A stretch of DNA of 64,000 nt, from NCBI GenBank assembly GCA_964503145.1, contig CAZCYV010000002.1, positions 1-64,000 on the forward strand, written 5' to 3'. The position numbers and the translations under genes were made by a program. This document shows, one piece after another, positions 50,046 through 59,326 of the stretch. Numbering within the stretch: position 1 is the stretch's first letter; the number at the start of each line of letters is the position of its first letter. Source of the stretch: RBG-16-57-11 sp964503145 (lineage in GTDB: Bacteria > Chloroflexota > Anaerolineae > Anaerolineales > UBA4823). The notes under the pieces were generated by a model. The model was not told the DNA's origin and searched no databases. It saw only the letters and a program-made list of their open reading frames with translations.

Positions 50046-51995
50046 TTATGGAGATGCGCACGTTTCTCCATAATCCAGACTTTCCAGGTTCCACAGGGCG
50101 CTTTCGGTTGAGGAATCGATTGCCAGGCCGCACATATCCGTCCGCGAGGCAACCAGTTTCGAGCGATGGTAGAGCGGCAGAGCAGGCAAATCTTCGGCAA
50201 AGATCGCCTGAGCCAGGAGATGCGCCGCGCGGTGCTCAGGCATCTCCGGCAATGTAGAAAGCGCCTGCTGACAAGCGCGGTCGAAATCCGGGCTGCTATA
50301 ACCGCTGACATTAGCGCCGCCCCAGCCCCGCGGGTGCTCTGGATACGGGCCGGGGACCTCCTGGCTGGTGTACAGATAGCAGGCTGGCGTCACAGATGAG
50401 ACCCAACCAAACTGCGCCAGGGAGAAATTGCGCCCAAACAGCGCCCCTTCCGGGCCGGGGAGGAAGAGCACATCGACCGGTTGGGCGCTGACATTGACCT
50501 TGATCCCGCACTGGGCCAGAGATTCGCTCAGGATGGACGCGGCGCGCTGTTTCTCGTCTTCGTCGGTGGTCAAAAAAGTGAACTCTAAGGTCGCGCCATC
50601 GGCTATGCCCACCACCCCCTGAGCGGTGCGCGGGGTTGCCGGATCGCCGTCGGCATCCATCCAGCCGATCGATTCCAGCAAGGCGGCGCCAGCGGCCGGA
50701 TCGAAGGGGTAGGTGCGCACATCAGCGTTATAGAGTGGGTGGTCCGCCGAGACATAGCTCGCAGGGACGGCAGACTGGCCATAAAAGAGCTCATCGGCCA
50801 TGCGCTGGCGATTGGTGCACAGCGCAATCGCCTGTCGTACCTCTTTCGACTGGAACAGCGGCAAAGGCCCACCGTCTTCAGGGGGCTGGTAGGCGGCGAT
50901 GCCAAAAACGACCTGTTCCCAGGCGGTCGCCGGCTGGAAGAAGACCGCCGCCTTTCCGCCCTCTTGCAATTCGAGCAAAGCAGCGCCTTGAACCTCCAGG
51001 TGCGTGGTTTCATCCAGCAGGTCGCATTCGCCAGCCAGCAGAGCAGCCAGGGCCTGGTCGCGGTCTGGCATAAAGCGGAAAACAAGCTGATCGAAGGCAG
51101 GCAGGCCCTCGGCGGCGCGGAAGTAGGTTGGATTCTTGCTCAGGGTGATATGGTCGCCGGCGGTCCATTCCTGAATGACATAGGGGCCCCATCCTAGCGG
51201 CTTGCGGCTGGCCGACTCATTGGCAGCAAGCTCGGCGGCGGAGATCGCACCCCAGGCGTGGCGCGGCAACGGCGTAAAGAATATGGAAGGATAGCTGGGA
51301 TCACGATAACCCGGAATGCCGCGCCATTCCACGGTCTGAGCATCCAGCGCCTGATAGGACTGTGTGCGATCGATCAATTCGGCGCGCACCCGTGGATACA
51401 GCGCCCGGGCCACTTCATAGGAGTAAACCGCGTCATCCGCGGTCAACGGCGCGCCGTCCGACCAGGTCAGGTCGGAGTGCAACTTGAAGCGCACCACCAT
51501 TTGATCCAGTTGGATGGGGGCTTGTCCGCTATAGCTCACCGCGCAGGAGAAGTCGTTGCAGCCGGCCGGCAAGACCTGCACGCCCTCACCCAGGCGTGTC
51601 AGCCTGCCGGTGACATCCACCACCGGGCTGCCAGGGGAAACCTGCACCGCCTCCAGGACGACATCGCCCGCGGCCTGGGTGGGTTTGCTCTCCAGGATCG
51701 TCGGCAAATAATCGAACTTCACCACATCGAAAGGGCCATCATAAATCGCCTGGCGGATGTTGCGCGCTGCGGCCGAGGCATCGGCGTACAGGAAAAGCGA
51801 AGCCGGTTCCTGGCCCATGCAGATGGTCAGTAAACGCTCTGTGGCAGGGGGCAGGTTCGAGGTCGGGGTTGCGGAGGGCTCTTCGGTGCTGACAGGGGAA
51901 ACAGGTGTCGGCTGAACCGGCTGGTAGTTGCACGCCAGAGACGCCGCCACGAAGAGCAGCACCAGCCAGGCAGAACGCGGGATACGAAGTTGCAT
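50046..51995 (-). CDS. Family-5 substrate-binding lipoprotein without adjacent permease genes
   Basis: A 649-residue family-5 binding protein. Signal peptide and lipobox SLAC (Cys at about 22) lead into a Pro/Ser/Thr linker ('TPVSPVSTEEPSATPTS'). The body includes 'SDLTWSDGAPLTADDAVYSYEVA' and 'VRQAIALCTNRQRMADELFYG'. It shares an operon with an ECF sigma factor and a 91-residue protein rather than with permeases. It might serve either neighbouring Opp system, or be a sensor that signals through the sigma factor. The ATG at 51995 is preferred to the TTG before it. Confidence 0.85.
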   Translation of the reverse strand: MQLRIPRSAWLVLLFVAASLACNYQPVQPTPVSPVSTEEPSATPTSNLPPATERLLTICMGQEPASLFLYADASAAARNIRQAIYDGPFDVVKFDYLPTILESKPTQAAGDVVLEAVQVSPGSPVVDVTGRLTRLGEGVQVLPAGCNDFSCAVSYSGQAPIQLDQMVVRFKLHSDLTWSDGAPLTADDAVYSYEVARALYPRVRAELIDRTQSYQALDAQTVEWRGIPGYRDPSYPSIFFTPLPRHAWGAISAAELAANESASRKPLGWGPYVIQEWTAGDHITLSKNPTYFRAAEGLPAFDQLVFRFMPDRDQALAALLAGECDLLDETTHLEVQGAALLELQEGGKAAVFFQPATAWEQVVFGIAAYQPPEDGGPLPLFQSKEVRQAIALCTNRQRMADELFYGQSAVPASYVSADHPLYNADVRTYPFDPAAGAALLESIGWMDADGDPATPRTAQGVVGIADGATLEFTFLTTDEDEKQRAASILSESLAQCGIKVNVSAQPVDVLFLPGPEGALFGRNFSLAQFGWVSSVTPACYLYTSQEVPGPYPEHPRGWGGANVSGYSSPDFDRACQQALSTLPEMPEHRAAHLLAQAIFAEDLPALPLYHRSKLVASRTDMCGLAIDSSTESALWNLESLDYGETCASP

Positions 51996-52028
51996 CAAGC
52001 GCTTTATCGCACGACAGGGCGGATCGGA

Positions 52029-52304
52029 TTATTGGGCCACATTGACCAGCGAGGCAATGTGGACCGGCCAGGCAAGCGAAAGGGTGAAAGAGCCTCGCAT
52101 CATCATCCCAGGCAGATAGACAACCTGGCTCGAGGGCTGGAATTCCCTGGAAGCTTGTGAAGCGCCGGAAGAACGCCTGGCAAACATCCAGCGCGGAGAG
52201 ACGATGGCTTTAAATAAGCGCTCTTTGCCATGCAGCGGCGGCTGGTAACGCGCCGCCCAATTCTTCAGACATCGGCTCAGATACAGATCCATTTCCTCAT
52301 CCAT
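52029..52304 (-). CDS. Hypothetical 91-residue protein downstream of ECF sigma factor
   Basis: A 91-residue protein that I do not recognise. It begins 'MDEEMDLYLSRCLKNWAARYQPP', which looks like the start of small anti-sigma-type proteins, but no zinc-finger HxxxCxxC or transmembrane helix is visible. The C-terminal half has only moderate hydrophobicity. It lies 22 bases after the sigma gene and 33 bases before the binding-protein gene, in the same orientation. A regulatory partner of the sigma factor is a plausible inference, not shown. Confidence 0.5.
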   Translation of the reverse strand: MDEEMDLYLSRCLKNWAARYQPPLHGKERLFKAIVSPRWMFARRSSGASQASREFQPSSQVVYLPGMMMRGSFTLSLAWPVHIASLVNVAQ

Positions 52305-52326
52305 GTCGCACCCTCTAACACACCTT

Positions 52327-52911
52327 CTATGGCCCTTTGTAATCCAAACCAGGCAGCGCCTCCCCTCCAGCAGCTCCCTCCAGGATCTTCCTCAACGCCT
52401 GACGCCCGTAATGCAGGCGGGATTTGACCGTACCCACCGGCACCTCCAGGATGTCGGCGATATCCTGCAGAGAGAGATCGTTCAAGTAATACAGCACAAT
52501 CACCACGCGCTGTTGAAAGGGTAACTTAGAGACGGCATGTTGCACCCGATCCCAGTCATCCTGCATCTCGGCGTAATCATGTGGAGAAGGCTTGCTGCCG
52601 GTCAGCCATTCCGCCAGGTCTTCCAACGGGCGCAGCCAGCGACGGTAGCGTTTCATCCAGGTGTATGAGAGGTTCACCGTCATCCGATAAAGCCAGGGCT
52701 CCAGCGGTCGCTGCGGATCGATGCGCCCGGCGAAGCGGTACAGGCGCAAGAAGACATCCTGCACCAGGTCAGCGGCCGCGTCTGGATCACCGGTGATGAC
52801 CAGCGCGGTGCGATAGACCATACGCTGATGTTGGTCGTAAAGCTGTCCCAGGGCATCGAGGCTGCCCTGCTGGAGTTGCAACACCAAATCCTGCTGTTCG
52901 CTGAGATTCAT
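52327..52911 (-). CDS. ECF-type RNA polymerase sigma factor
   Basis: A 194-residue sigma-70 family group 4 factor. Region 2: 'LGQLYDQHQRMVYRTALVITGDPDAAADLVQDVFLRLYRFAGRID' (about residues 20-65), with the core-binding 'DLVQDVFLRLYR' segment. Region 4: 'LPFQQRVVIVLYYLNDLSLQDIADILEVPVGTVKSRLHYGRQALR' (about 128-172), a helix-turn-helix that reads the -35. Length is usual for ECF factors. It is encoded ahead of a 91-residue protein and a binding protein. No anti-sigma of known type is seen. Confidence 0.93.
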   Translation of the reverse strand: MNLSEQQDLVLQLQQGSLDALGQLYDQHQRMVYRTALVITGDPDAAADLVQDVFLRLYRFAGRIDPQRPLEPWLYRMTVNLSYTWMKRYRRWLRPLEDLAEWLTGSKPSPHDYAEMQDDWDRVQHAVSKLPFQQRVVIVLYYLNDLSLQDIADILEVPVGTVKSRLHYGRQALRKILEGAAGGEALPGLDYKGP

Positions 52912-52966
52912 CGTTTAACAAATCATACCATTAAAACTGTTTTTGGGTTCAAGCCGCGGATTGCGC

Positions 52967-52992
52967 AAGCGCGTCCCGAACGGGACGCGCTT
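52967..52992 (-). terminator. Terminator-like hairpin after system 2 OppC gene
   Basis: A perfect 12-bp inverted repeat (52967-52978 with 52981-52992, 2-nt spacer) lies 34 bases past the OppC-type stop codon. It has no U-run on either strand, so it may be a strong pause or mRNA-end stabiliser. Confidence 0.5.
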
Positions 52993-53025
52993 CAAGCATC
53001 GAACGACCGACTCTATCTGAAAGCG

Positions 53026-54015
53026 CTACTGGGTGCCCCGCATGCGCGGATCCAGAGCATCGCGCAGGCCATCGCCCAGGAAGGTGAACGACAGCACCAC
53101 CAAAGCGATACAGATCGCCGGAGCGAGCAACATCCAGGGCTGAGCGTTGATCGCCGTCTGGCCCTCCAGCAACAGGGCGCCCCAGCTAGTGATGAAGAAC
53201 TGGCTGGAATCGGTGGCGGGGCGCAGGCCCAGCCCCAGGTAGCCCAGGATGGCCTCGGTGATGATCATCGCCGGGATCTGGAAGGCGGCTGCGACGACCA
53301 GCACGCTCACCGTGTTGGGCAGCAGATGGCGGAACATGATGCGCGGCCCTTTGGCGCCAATCGAACGGGCGGCCTCGATAAACTCCTTTTGTTTTAAAGA
53401 GAGCACCTGGCCGCGCGTTAAGCGCGCTACACCCACCCAGTTGACTATCGCCAGGGCGATAAATAATAGAAACAGGCCGTTCAAGAACTGGCCGATGGGG
53501 GTATCGCGCAGAGCCACCATGACGATGATGAAGAAAAGGAGATCCGGGAAGGCGTAGATCACATCCGTGAGGCGCATCAGCAGGTTATCGGTGCGCCCGC
53601 CGATGTAGCCGGCGAGCATGCCGATGGTGGTGCCGACGATCAAGATCACGGTGGTGGGGATGAAGCCAACGATCATCGAAACGCGCGCCCCATAGATCAC
53701 CCGGCTGAGCACATCTCGCCCCAGTGTGTCGGTGCCAAGAATGAAAGCCGGGTCACCCGACTTACCGCTCTGGGATTTGGCCACCCAGGCGGGCGGCAGA
53801 TAGTCCTTGCCGCTGTTGAGTTTGAGCGGGTCATGCGGCGCGATGAAGGGGGCAAAGATCGCCACCAGCAGGAACAGGAGAATGATGATCATTCCGAAGA
53901 CGGCGGCCCGATTGCGGAACAATCGCTCCAACGCCTCAGCACCCAGGCTGCGGCTCCTGGGCATGGCGCTCAGATCGACGATGCTACCTTGCGAAGTCGT
54001 TGATTCAACGGCCAT
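53026..54015 (-). CDS. Oligopeptide ABC transporter permease, OppC type (system 2)
   Basis: A 329-residue permease with N-terminal 'LERLFRNRAAVFGMIIILLFLLVAIF', 'FILGTDTLGRDVLSRVIYGARVSMIVGFI' and the EAA loop 'EAARSIGAKGPRIMFRHLLPNTVSVLVVAAAF'. The C-terminal 'LGDGLRDALDPRMRG' is diagnostic. It is the last gene of system 2, encoded 21 bases after its OppB-type partner. It differs from system 1 OppC in the long insert before the first periplasmic loop ('KLNSGKDYLPPAWVAKSQSG'), as expected if the two systems import different peptides. Confidence 0.93.
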   Translation of the reverse strand: MAVESTTSQGSIVDLSAMPRSRSLGAEALERLFRNRAAVFGMIIILLFLLVAIFAPFIAPHDPLKLNSGKDYLPPAWVAKSQSGKSGDPAFILGTDTLGRDVLSRVIYGARVSMIVGFIPTTVILIVGTTIGMLAGYIGGRTDNLLMRLTDVIYAFPDLLFFIIVMVALRDTPIGQFLNGLFLLFIALAIVNWVGVARLTRGQVLSLKQKEFIEAARSIGAKGPRIMFRHLLPNTVSVLVVAAAFQIPAMIITEAILGYLGLGLRPATDSSQFFITSWGALLLEGQTAINAQPWMLLAPAICIALVVLSFTFLGDGLRDALDPRMRGTQ

Positions 54016-54036
54016 ATTTCACCTCAATCCATCATC

Positions 54037-55035
54037 TTACTCGTTCAGGCGAATGCGTGGATCGATCAAGACGTAGATAAAGTCCACGCTCAAGTTAGCA
54101 ATAGCCACTAAAAAGGCGTATATCAGGGTGGTGCCCATGATCATCGAGTAGTCGCGCTGCTGGATCGACTGCACGTAGGCGCGCCCCATCCCCGGGAAGC
54201 CAAACATGGTTTCAATGATAAAGGAACCGGTTACCAGCGCCGCCAACGCTGGGCCGAGGATGGTCACCACCGGAATCAGGGCGTTCTTGATCATGTGGAT
54301 GGTGACGACGACGCGCTCAGAAAGCCCTTTGGCGCGAGCCGTGCGGATGTAATCCTGGCGCATCACCTCCAGCATCGAAGCGCGAGTCAGGCGTGCAGTG
54401 TAGGCCAGAGTGCCGAAGCCCAGCACCGTGGCGGGCAAAATCCACACCCGTGGGTCGCTCCAATCTTTAGGCACCACGCTGACCAGATGCAGCCAGGAGG
54501 CGAAGATGATAATCAAAAAAATAGCGATGACAAAGCTGGGCACAGAAATGCCCACCGTGGCAATGAACAGGCTGATATAGTCGACCAGGCTGTTCTGCTT
54601 GAGGGCAGCGAAGGTGCCCAGGGGGATGCCGACTGAAACAGCCAGTGTCAACGCGATCAGTCCCAGGCGCAGCGAGTAGCCAAAACGGCTGTACCAGATT
54701 GGCTTACCTTCCGGCGGCTCGAACAGGATGTCCTGCACATCCCGGCCGCGGACGCGATAGGAGGGCCCCATATTGCCGCAGACCAACCCACAAACGAACT
54801 CACCCTTGGAATTAAAGTCGCCAATCATATAAGCCACATACTGGCGCCAGAGCGGCTTATCCAGACCATACGCCTCGTTGAGCCGCTTCTGCGTGGTGGC
54901 GTCCACCTGGCGGGCGCTCAGGTCGCGGTCCCACGGGCCGCCAGGCGTATTGTGCATCAAGATGAAGGTGATCGCCGCAACAATCACCAGGACGGGGATC
55001 AGCCACAACAGACGTCGAATGATGTAGGTCGTCAT
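54037..55035 (-). CDS. Oligopeptide ABC transporter permease, OppB type (system 2)
   Basis: A 332-residue permease starting 'MTTYIIRRLLWLIPVLVIVAAITFILMHNTPGGPWD', with the EAA loop 'YIRTARAKGLSERVVVTIHMIKNALIPVVTILGPAL' and 'ETMFGFPGMGRAYVQSIQQRDYSMIMGTTLIYAF'. The ATG at 55035 is the natural start. It follows the binding-protein gene after a 157-base gap that holds the strong stem-loop at 55137-55180. Confidence 0.93.
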   Translation of the reverse strand: MTTYIIRRLLWLIPVLVIVAAITFILMHNTPGGPWDRDLSARQVDATTQKRLNEAYGLDKPLWRQYVAYMIGDFNSKGEFVCGLVCGNMGPSYRVRGRDVQDILFEPPEGKPIWYSRFGYSLRLGLIALTLAVSVGIPLGTFAALKQNSLVDYISLFIATVGISVPSFVIAIFLIIIFASWLHLVSVVPKDWSDPRVWILPATVLGFGTLAYTARLTRASMLEVMRQDYIRTARAKGLSERVVVTIHMIKNALIPVVTILGPALAALVTGSFIIETMFGFPGMGRAYVQSIQQRDYSMIMGTTLIYAFLVAIANLSVDFIYVLIDPRIRLNE

Positions 55036-55136
55036 TAGCCAACGCCTCCTAATGTTTTATTTCGCGCCATCGTTTATAAATTTATTCTAAAGAACATACG
55101 ATTGGGAAAAGAGAAGGTTCAATCACCGGCAAGACG

Positions 55137-55180
55137 ACCTTGCTGGTCGGTCCCGCTTGCACAGGACCGACCAACAAGGT
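55137..55180 (-). repeat. Intercistronic stem-loop after the system 2 binding-protein gene
   Basis: Arms 55137-55153 and 55164-55180 pair over 16 of 17 positions around a 10-nt loop, with no U-run. It has the same position relative to the binding-protein gene as the stem-loops at 16084-16119 and 47858-47889. Confidence 0.75.
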
Positions 55181-55192
55181 ATTAACAGGAAC

Positions 55193-56995
55193 TTACGGCA
55201 TCATCGAGGTATCGATGGAGATGGACAACGGCACCTGGACGCCGGGGAAGACGGAGTCCTGCGGCGTCAGAGTCAGGCCTTTGACCCATGGCTTGACCAG
55301 ATAGGTGTTGACGTTGTTCCAGGCGAAGGCCACCGGACAACCCGCAATCAGCAGATCCTGGGCCTGCTGGTACAGTTCCATGCGCTTGACGGGATCCAGT
55401 TCCTTGTCGGCCTGGTCAACCAGGGCGTCGAACTCGGGATTGGAGTAGCCGATGCGCTCGCCGAAGGCGCCGGTCTTCCAGTAAACCGACAGCCAGTTCT
55501 GCGGATCGGGGTAGTCCGCGCACCAACCCAGGATGAACGCCAGTGGGGCGGTGTTGATATCCTTGGTCAGAGCGGTGTAGGTGGTGGACTCGACCGGGTT
55601 CAGCGAAACCTCCACACCCAGCACCTCCTTCCACTTGGCAGCCAACCACTCGTAGCGGGTGCGGTTGCGCGGCGTATCGGAGAAGGTCAAGGTGATCGGA
55701 GGCAGCGCCTCAACGCTGCCATAGCTCGACTCGGCCAGCGCCTGCTTGGCGGCCTCGGGATCGTAGCCCCAGCGGGTCTCACCCTCTTTGTACCCAGGGA
55801 AGCCCGGCGGAATCCAGGTCAGGGTCGGGGAACCCAGGCCCTTGAGCACATCCTTCACCCAGGCCTCGCGGTCGAACGCCATAGCGAAGGCTTCGCGCAC
55901 CTTCTGATCGGTGAAGGGCTCCTTGAGCTGGTGGAACATCACGGCGAAGGTGCAGGATCCGGGGTAGATCTTGGCTTCCTGGCTCAGTTGTGGATCAGCC
56001 TGGACGGTGCCCAGATCCTCAGCCGCAAGGCCAATGATGTCGAACTCATTGTTCTTATAGGCTTCGAAAGCCACGGCGCTGTCGGTGATGTAGCTGTACT
56101 CCAGATCGTAGCTGGCCTGACCCTCCCAGTAGTTGGGATTGGGCACAAAGTAAGCGCGCACGAAGGGCTCCAGGTTCTGGAGGATGAAGGGGCCGTTGCC
56201 GATCTGGTACTTGGAGCTGTTCCACCAGTTCTCGCCACCCTCGCTGATGTTCTCTTCCTTGGCGGGGTAGGTGACCCACAGCGACATAACCGTGTGGAAG
56301 TAAGGGGCGGGCTGCTTGAGGCCGATCTTGAGCGTCAGGCAGTCGGCCTGCTCGTAGTCGGTGCAGGGGTTGCCCGCGCTGTCCAGCGCCTTGACCTGGA
56401 CGTTGGCCTTGAGCGCCTCGGCGTCGTAGCCCTCGGCCGACGGATCGGCGGAGCGCCACTCGGCGGCACCGGCGATGTCGTCGGTGATCTGGGCATACTC
56501 ACCCGCGGTCTCCGGGTCGATGTTGCGCAGGATGGAGTACTCGAAGCGCTTGGCATTCAAGATGCTGCCATCGGAGTACTTCAGGTCCTTGCGCAGAGTG
56601 AAGGTCAACTCGGTGGCGTCGGCGTTGTACTCCCATTTCTCGGCCGCGCCGGGCACGGTCTCGAGATCGCCGTTGAGCTTGGTCAGGCCTTCGTAGATCA
56701 TCTGCAGATGCCCGATCTCGTTGACGAAGGACGACTTCTGCGGGTCGATGATGTCGGGGTAGGTGCCCAGGTTGACGCGCAGCACCGGCCGCCCTTCTGG
56801 AGCCGCTGCTTCGGGCTCTGGGGTTGCGGTGATCACCACGGTCTGGCCTTCGACCTGTACTTCCACAGTCTTGACCACTTCCACGGTCTTGACCACTTCC
56901 ACGGTCTCAGGCTGGGCGGGAGCGGGGGCGCAGGCCGCCAACACCATGCTCACCACCATCAGCAGCGATACAGCAAAAAACAATTTGTTACGCAT
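55193..56995 (-). CDS. Oligopeptide ABC transporter substrate-binding lipoprotein, family 5 (system 2)
   Basis: A 600-residue family-5 binding protein with signal peptide and lipobox LAAC (Cys near 22), a Pro-rich and acidic linker, and a body with 'TFTLRKDLKYSDGSILNAKRFEYSILRNIDPE' and 'QKVREAFAMAFDREAWVKDVLKGLGSP'. The ATG at 56995 has GAGGAG upstream and fits the signal peptide; the frame is open to 57010. A 26-codon upstream frame (57068-56988) overlaps the start, and the AAAGGAGGTGGT motif lies 88 bases upstream. Confidence 0.93.
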   Translation of the reverse strand: MRNKLFFAVSLLMVVSMVLAACAPAPAQPETVEVVKTVEVVKTVEVQVEGQTVVITATPEPEAAAPEGRPVLRVNLGTYPDIIDPQKSSFVNEIGHLQMIYEGLTKLNGDLETVPGAAEKWEYNADATELTFTLRKDLKYSDGSILNAKRFEYSILRNIDPETAGEYAQITDDIAGAAEWRSADPSAEGYDAEALKANVQVKALDSAGNPCTDYEQADCLTLKIGLKQPAPYFHTVMSLWVTYPAKEENISEGGENWWNSSKYQIGNGPFILQNLEPFVRAYFVPNPNYWEGQASYDLEYSYITDSAVAFEAYKNNEFDIIGLAAEDLGTVQADPQLSQEAKIYPGSCTFAVMFHQLKEPFTDQKVREAFAMAFDREAWVKDVLKGLGSPTLTWIPPGFPGYKEGETRWGYDPEAAKQALAESSYGSVEALPPITLTFSDTPRNRTRYEWLAAKWKEVLGVEVSLNPVESTTYTALTKDINTAPLAFILGWCADYPDPQNWLSVYWKTGAFGERIGYSNPEFDALVDQADKELDPVKRMELYQQAQDLLIAGCPVAFAWNNVNTYLVKPWVKGLTLTPQDSVFPGVQVPLSISIDTSMMP

Positions 56996-57068
56996 GTTTC
57001 TTCTCCTCAATTAGAAGATTGATATTGGATCGCGTTTCCGACAAAACTACATTAAGTTTTCTATCCAT
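56988..57068 (-). CDS. Possible 26-codon upstream ORF overlapping the binding-protein start
   Basis: On the minus strand ATG at 57068 opens a 26-residue frame ending at TAA 56988-56990, inside the first codons of the binding-protein gene. A ribosome ending there would be placed to start at 56995. The extended SD-like motif lies about 15 bases before its ATG, which is long. It is noted for its position; it may not be translated. Confidence 0.25.
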   Translation of the reverse strand: MDRKLNVVLSETRSNINLLIEEKKHA

Positions 57069-57083
57069 TTTCGGCCCCTGAGC

Positions 57084-57095
57084 ACCACCTCCTTT
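57084..57095 (-). promoter_or_regulatory. Distant extended Shine-Dalgarno-like motif upstream of binding protein 2
   Basis: The 12-mer AAAGGAGGTGGT on the minus strand, 88 bases before the start codon at 56995. It is identical to the one ahead of the system 1 binding-protein gene at 49962-49973. Confidence 0.45.
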
Positions 57096-57170
57096 CGACA
57101 CGCCGTTCACTTTACACTGGTTAGCCAAGCAGGGCGCAATATTTCTAAGCCACTTGCTAAGAGCTAACGG

Positions 57171-58147
57171 CTAAACTAAATGACAGGCCACCCAGTGATC
57201 CGGCGCAACCTCGCGCCAGGCGGGCACCTGTTCTGCACAAATCTTCTGCGCCAGCGGGCAGCGGGTGCGGAAGCGGCAGCCCGAAGGCGGGTTAACCGGG
57301 CTGGGCACATCGCCCTCCAGGATGATGCGCTGGCGCTTCTCCTCCACCACCGGGTCTGGAACAGGCACCGCCGAGAGCAGCGCCTGGGTGTAGGGATGCA
57401 GCGGATGGTGATAAAGCTCATCCCGAGTGGCCATCTCCGCCAGCACACCCAGGTACATCACCGCCACCCGGTCGCTGATGTGGCGCACCATGGAAAGGTC
57501 ATGGGCAATAACGAGATAAGTGAGGTGATACTTCGCCTGCAGGTCTTCGAGCAGGTTGATCACCTGCGCCTGGATCGAAACGTCCAGGGCAGAAATCGGC
57601 TCGTCGCAGACGATGAAATCCGGCTGCAGAGCCAGGGCGCGGGCGATGCCGATGCGCTGGCGCTGCCCGCCGGAGAACTCGTGGGGGTAACGCACGGCAA
57701 AAGAAGGGCTCAGGCGAACTTCGTTGAGCAATTCCTTGACGCGCTCCTGTACTTCTTGACCCTTGGCGATGCCGTGCACCAGCAGCGGTTCGCCGATAAT
57801 TTCGCTGATGTTCATGCGCGGGTTCAGGCTGGCGTAAGGATCCTGAAAGATCATCTGCATGCGCCGGCGCATCTTGCGCATCTCTTCGGGCTTCAGCCTG
57901 GTCAGATCCACGTTCTCGAAATACACATGACCGGATGTGGGGCGATAGAGCTGCAAGATGGCCCGGCCGGTAGTGGATTTTCCACAGCCCGACTCGCCCA
58001 CCAGTCCAAAAGTCTCGCCTTTACGGATCCAAAAGGTGATGTCATCGACAGCGTGCACCGCGCCGACCTGGCGTTGCAAAATACCCTTCAGGATCGGGAA
58101 ATACATCACCAGATTTTCAACTCTGAGGAGGATGTTATTGTCTGTGC

Positions 58148-58151
<4 letters not shown>
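57171..58151 (-). CDS. Oligopeptide ABC transporter ATPase, OppF type (system 2)
   Basis: A 326-residue ATPase with Walker A GESGCGKST, 'MIFQDPYASLNPRMNISEII', signature FSGGQRQRIGIARAL, Walker B 'FIVCDEPISALD', H-loop 'VIAHDLSMVRHI', and the C-terminal 'GCRFRTRCPLAQKICAEQVP'. The start overlaps the OppD-type stop (ATGA), showing translational coupling. System 2 order is OppD, OppF, binding protein, OppB, OppC, unlike system 1. Confidence 0.93.
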
Positions 58152-59152
<1,001 letters not shown>

Positions 59153-59214
59153 GAAAGGCGCTTCTCCTCAACATAGATAAGGGATCACCCGTGAACAGTC
59201 CGGCGTGCTCCGCA

Positions 59215-59220
59215 ATTATA
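59215..59220 (-). promoter_or_regulatory. -10 box of the system 2 oligopeptide operon
   Basis: TATAAT on the minus strand, 62 bases before the OppD-type start. The best -35 match (TTGGAA, 59241-59246) has a 20-base spacer, so promoter strength is uncertain. Confidence 0.45.
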
Positions 59221-59326
59221 TCACTTCCGCAAGGCCGAGATTCCAATTTTTTAGGGCGAATCGCCAAAAAACACCCATACAGCCAGTTAAATATACACCT
59301 GTTTTTCTCATCAGGTTCAAATTCGA

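Noticed and set aside
48761..50257. Open frame of about 500 codons on the plus strand, antisense to binding protein 1
   Set aside because: Same shadow effect; it crosses the real gene start and the gap beyond it without family features.
55157..57022. Open frame of about 620 codons on the plus strand, antisense to binding protein 2
   Set aside because: It mirrors the real gene through GC-rich codon bias. The minus frame has a signal peptide, lipobox and family motifs; the plus frame has none.
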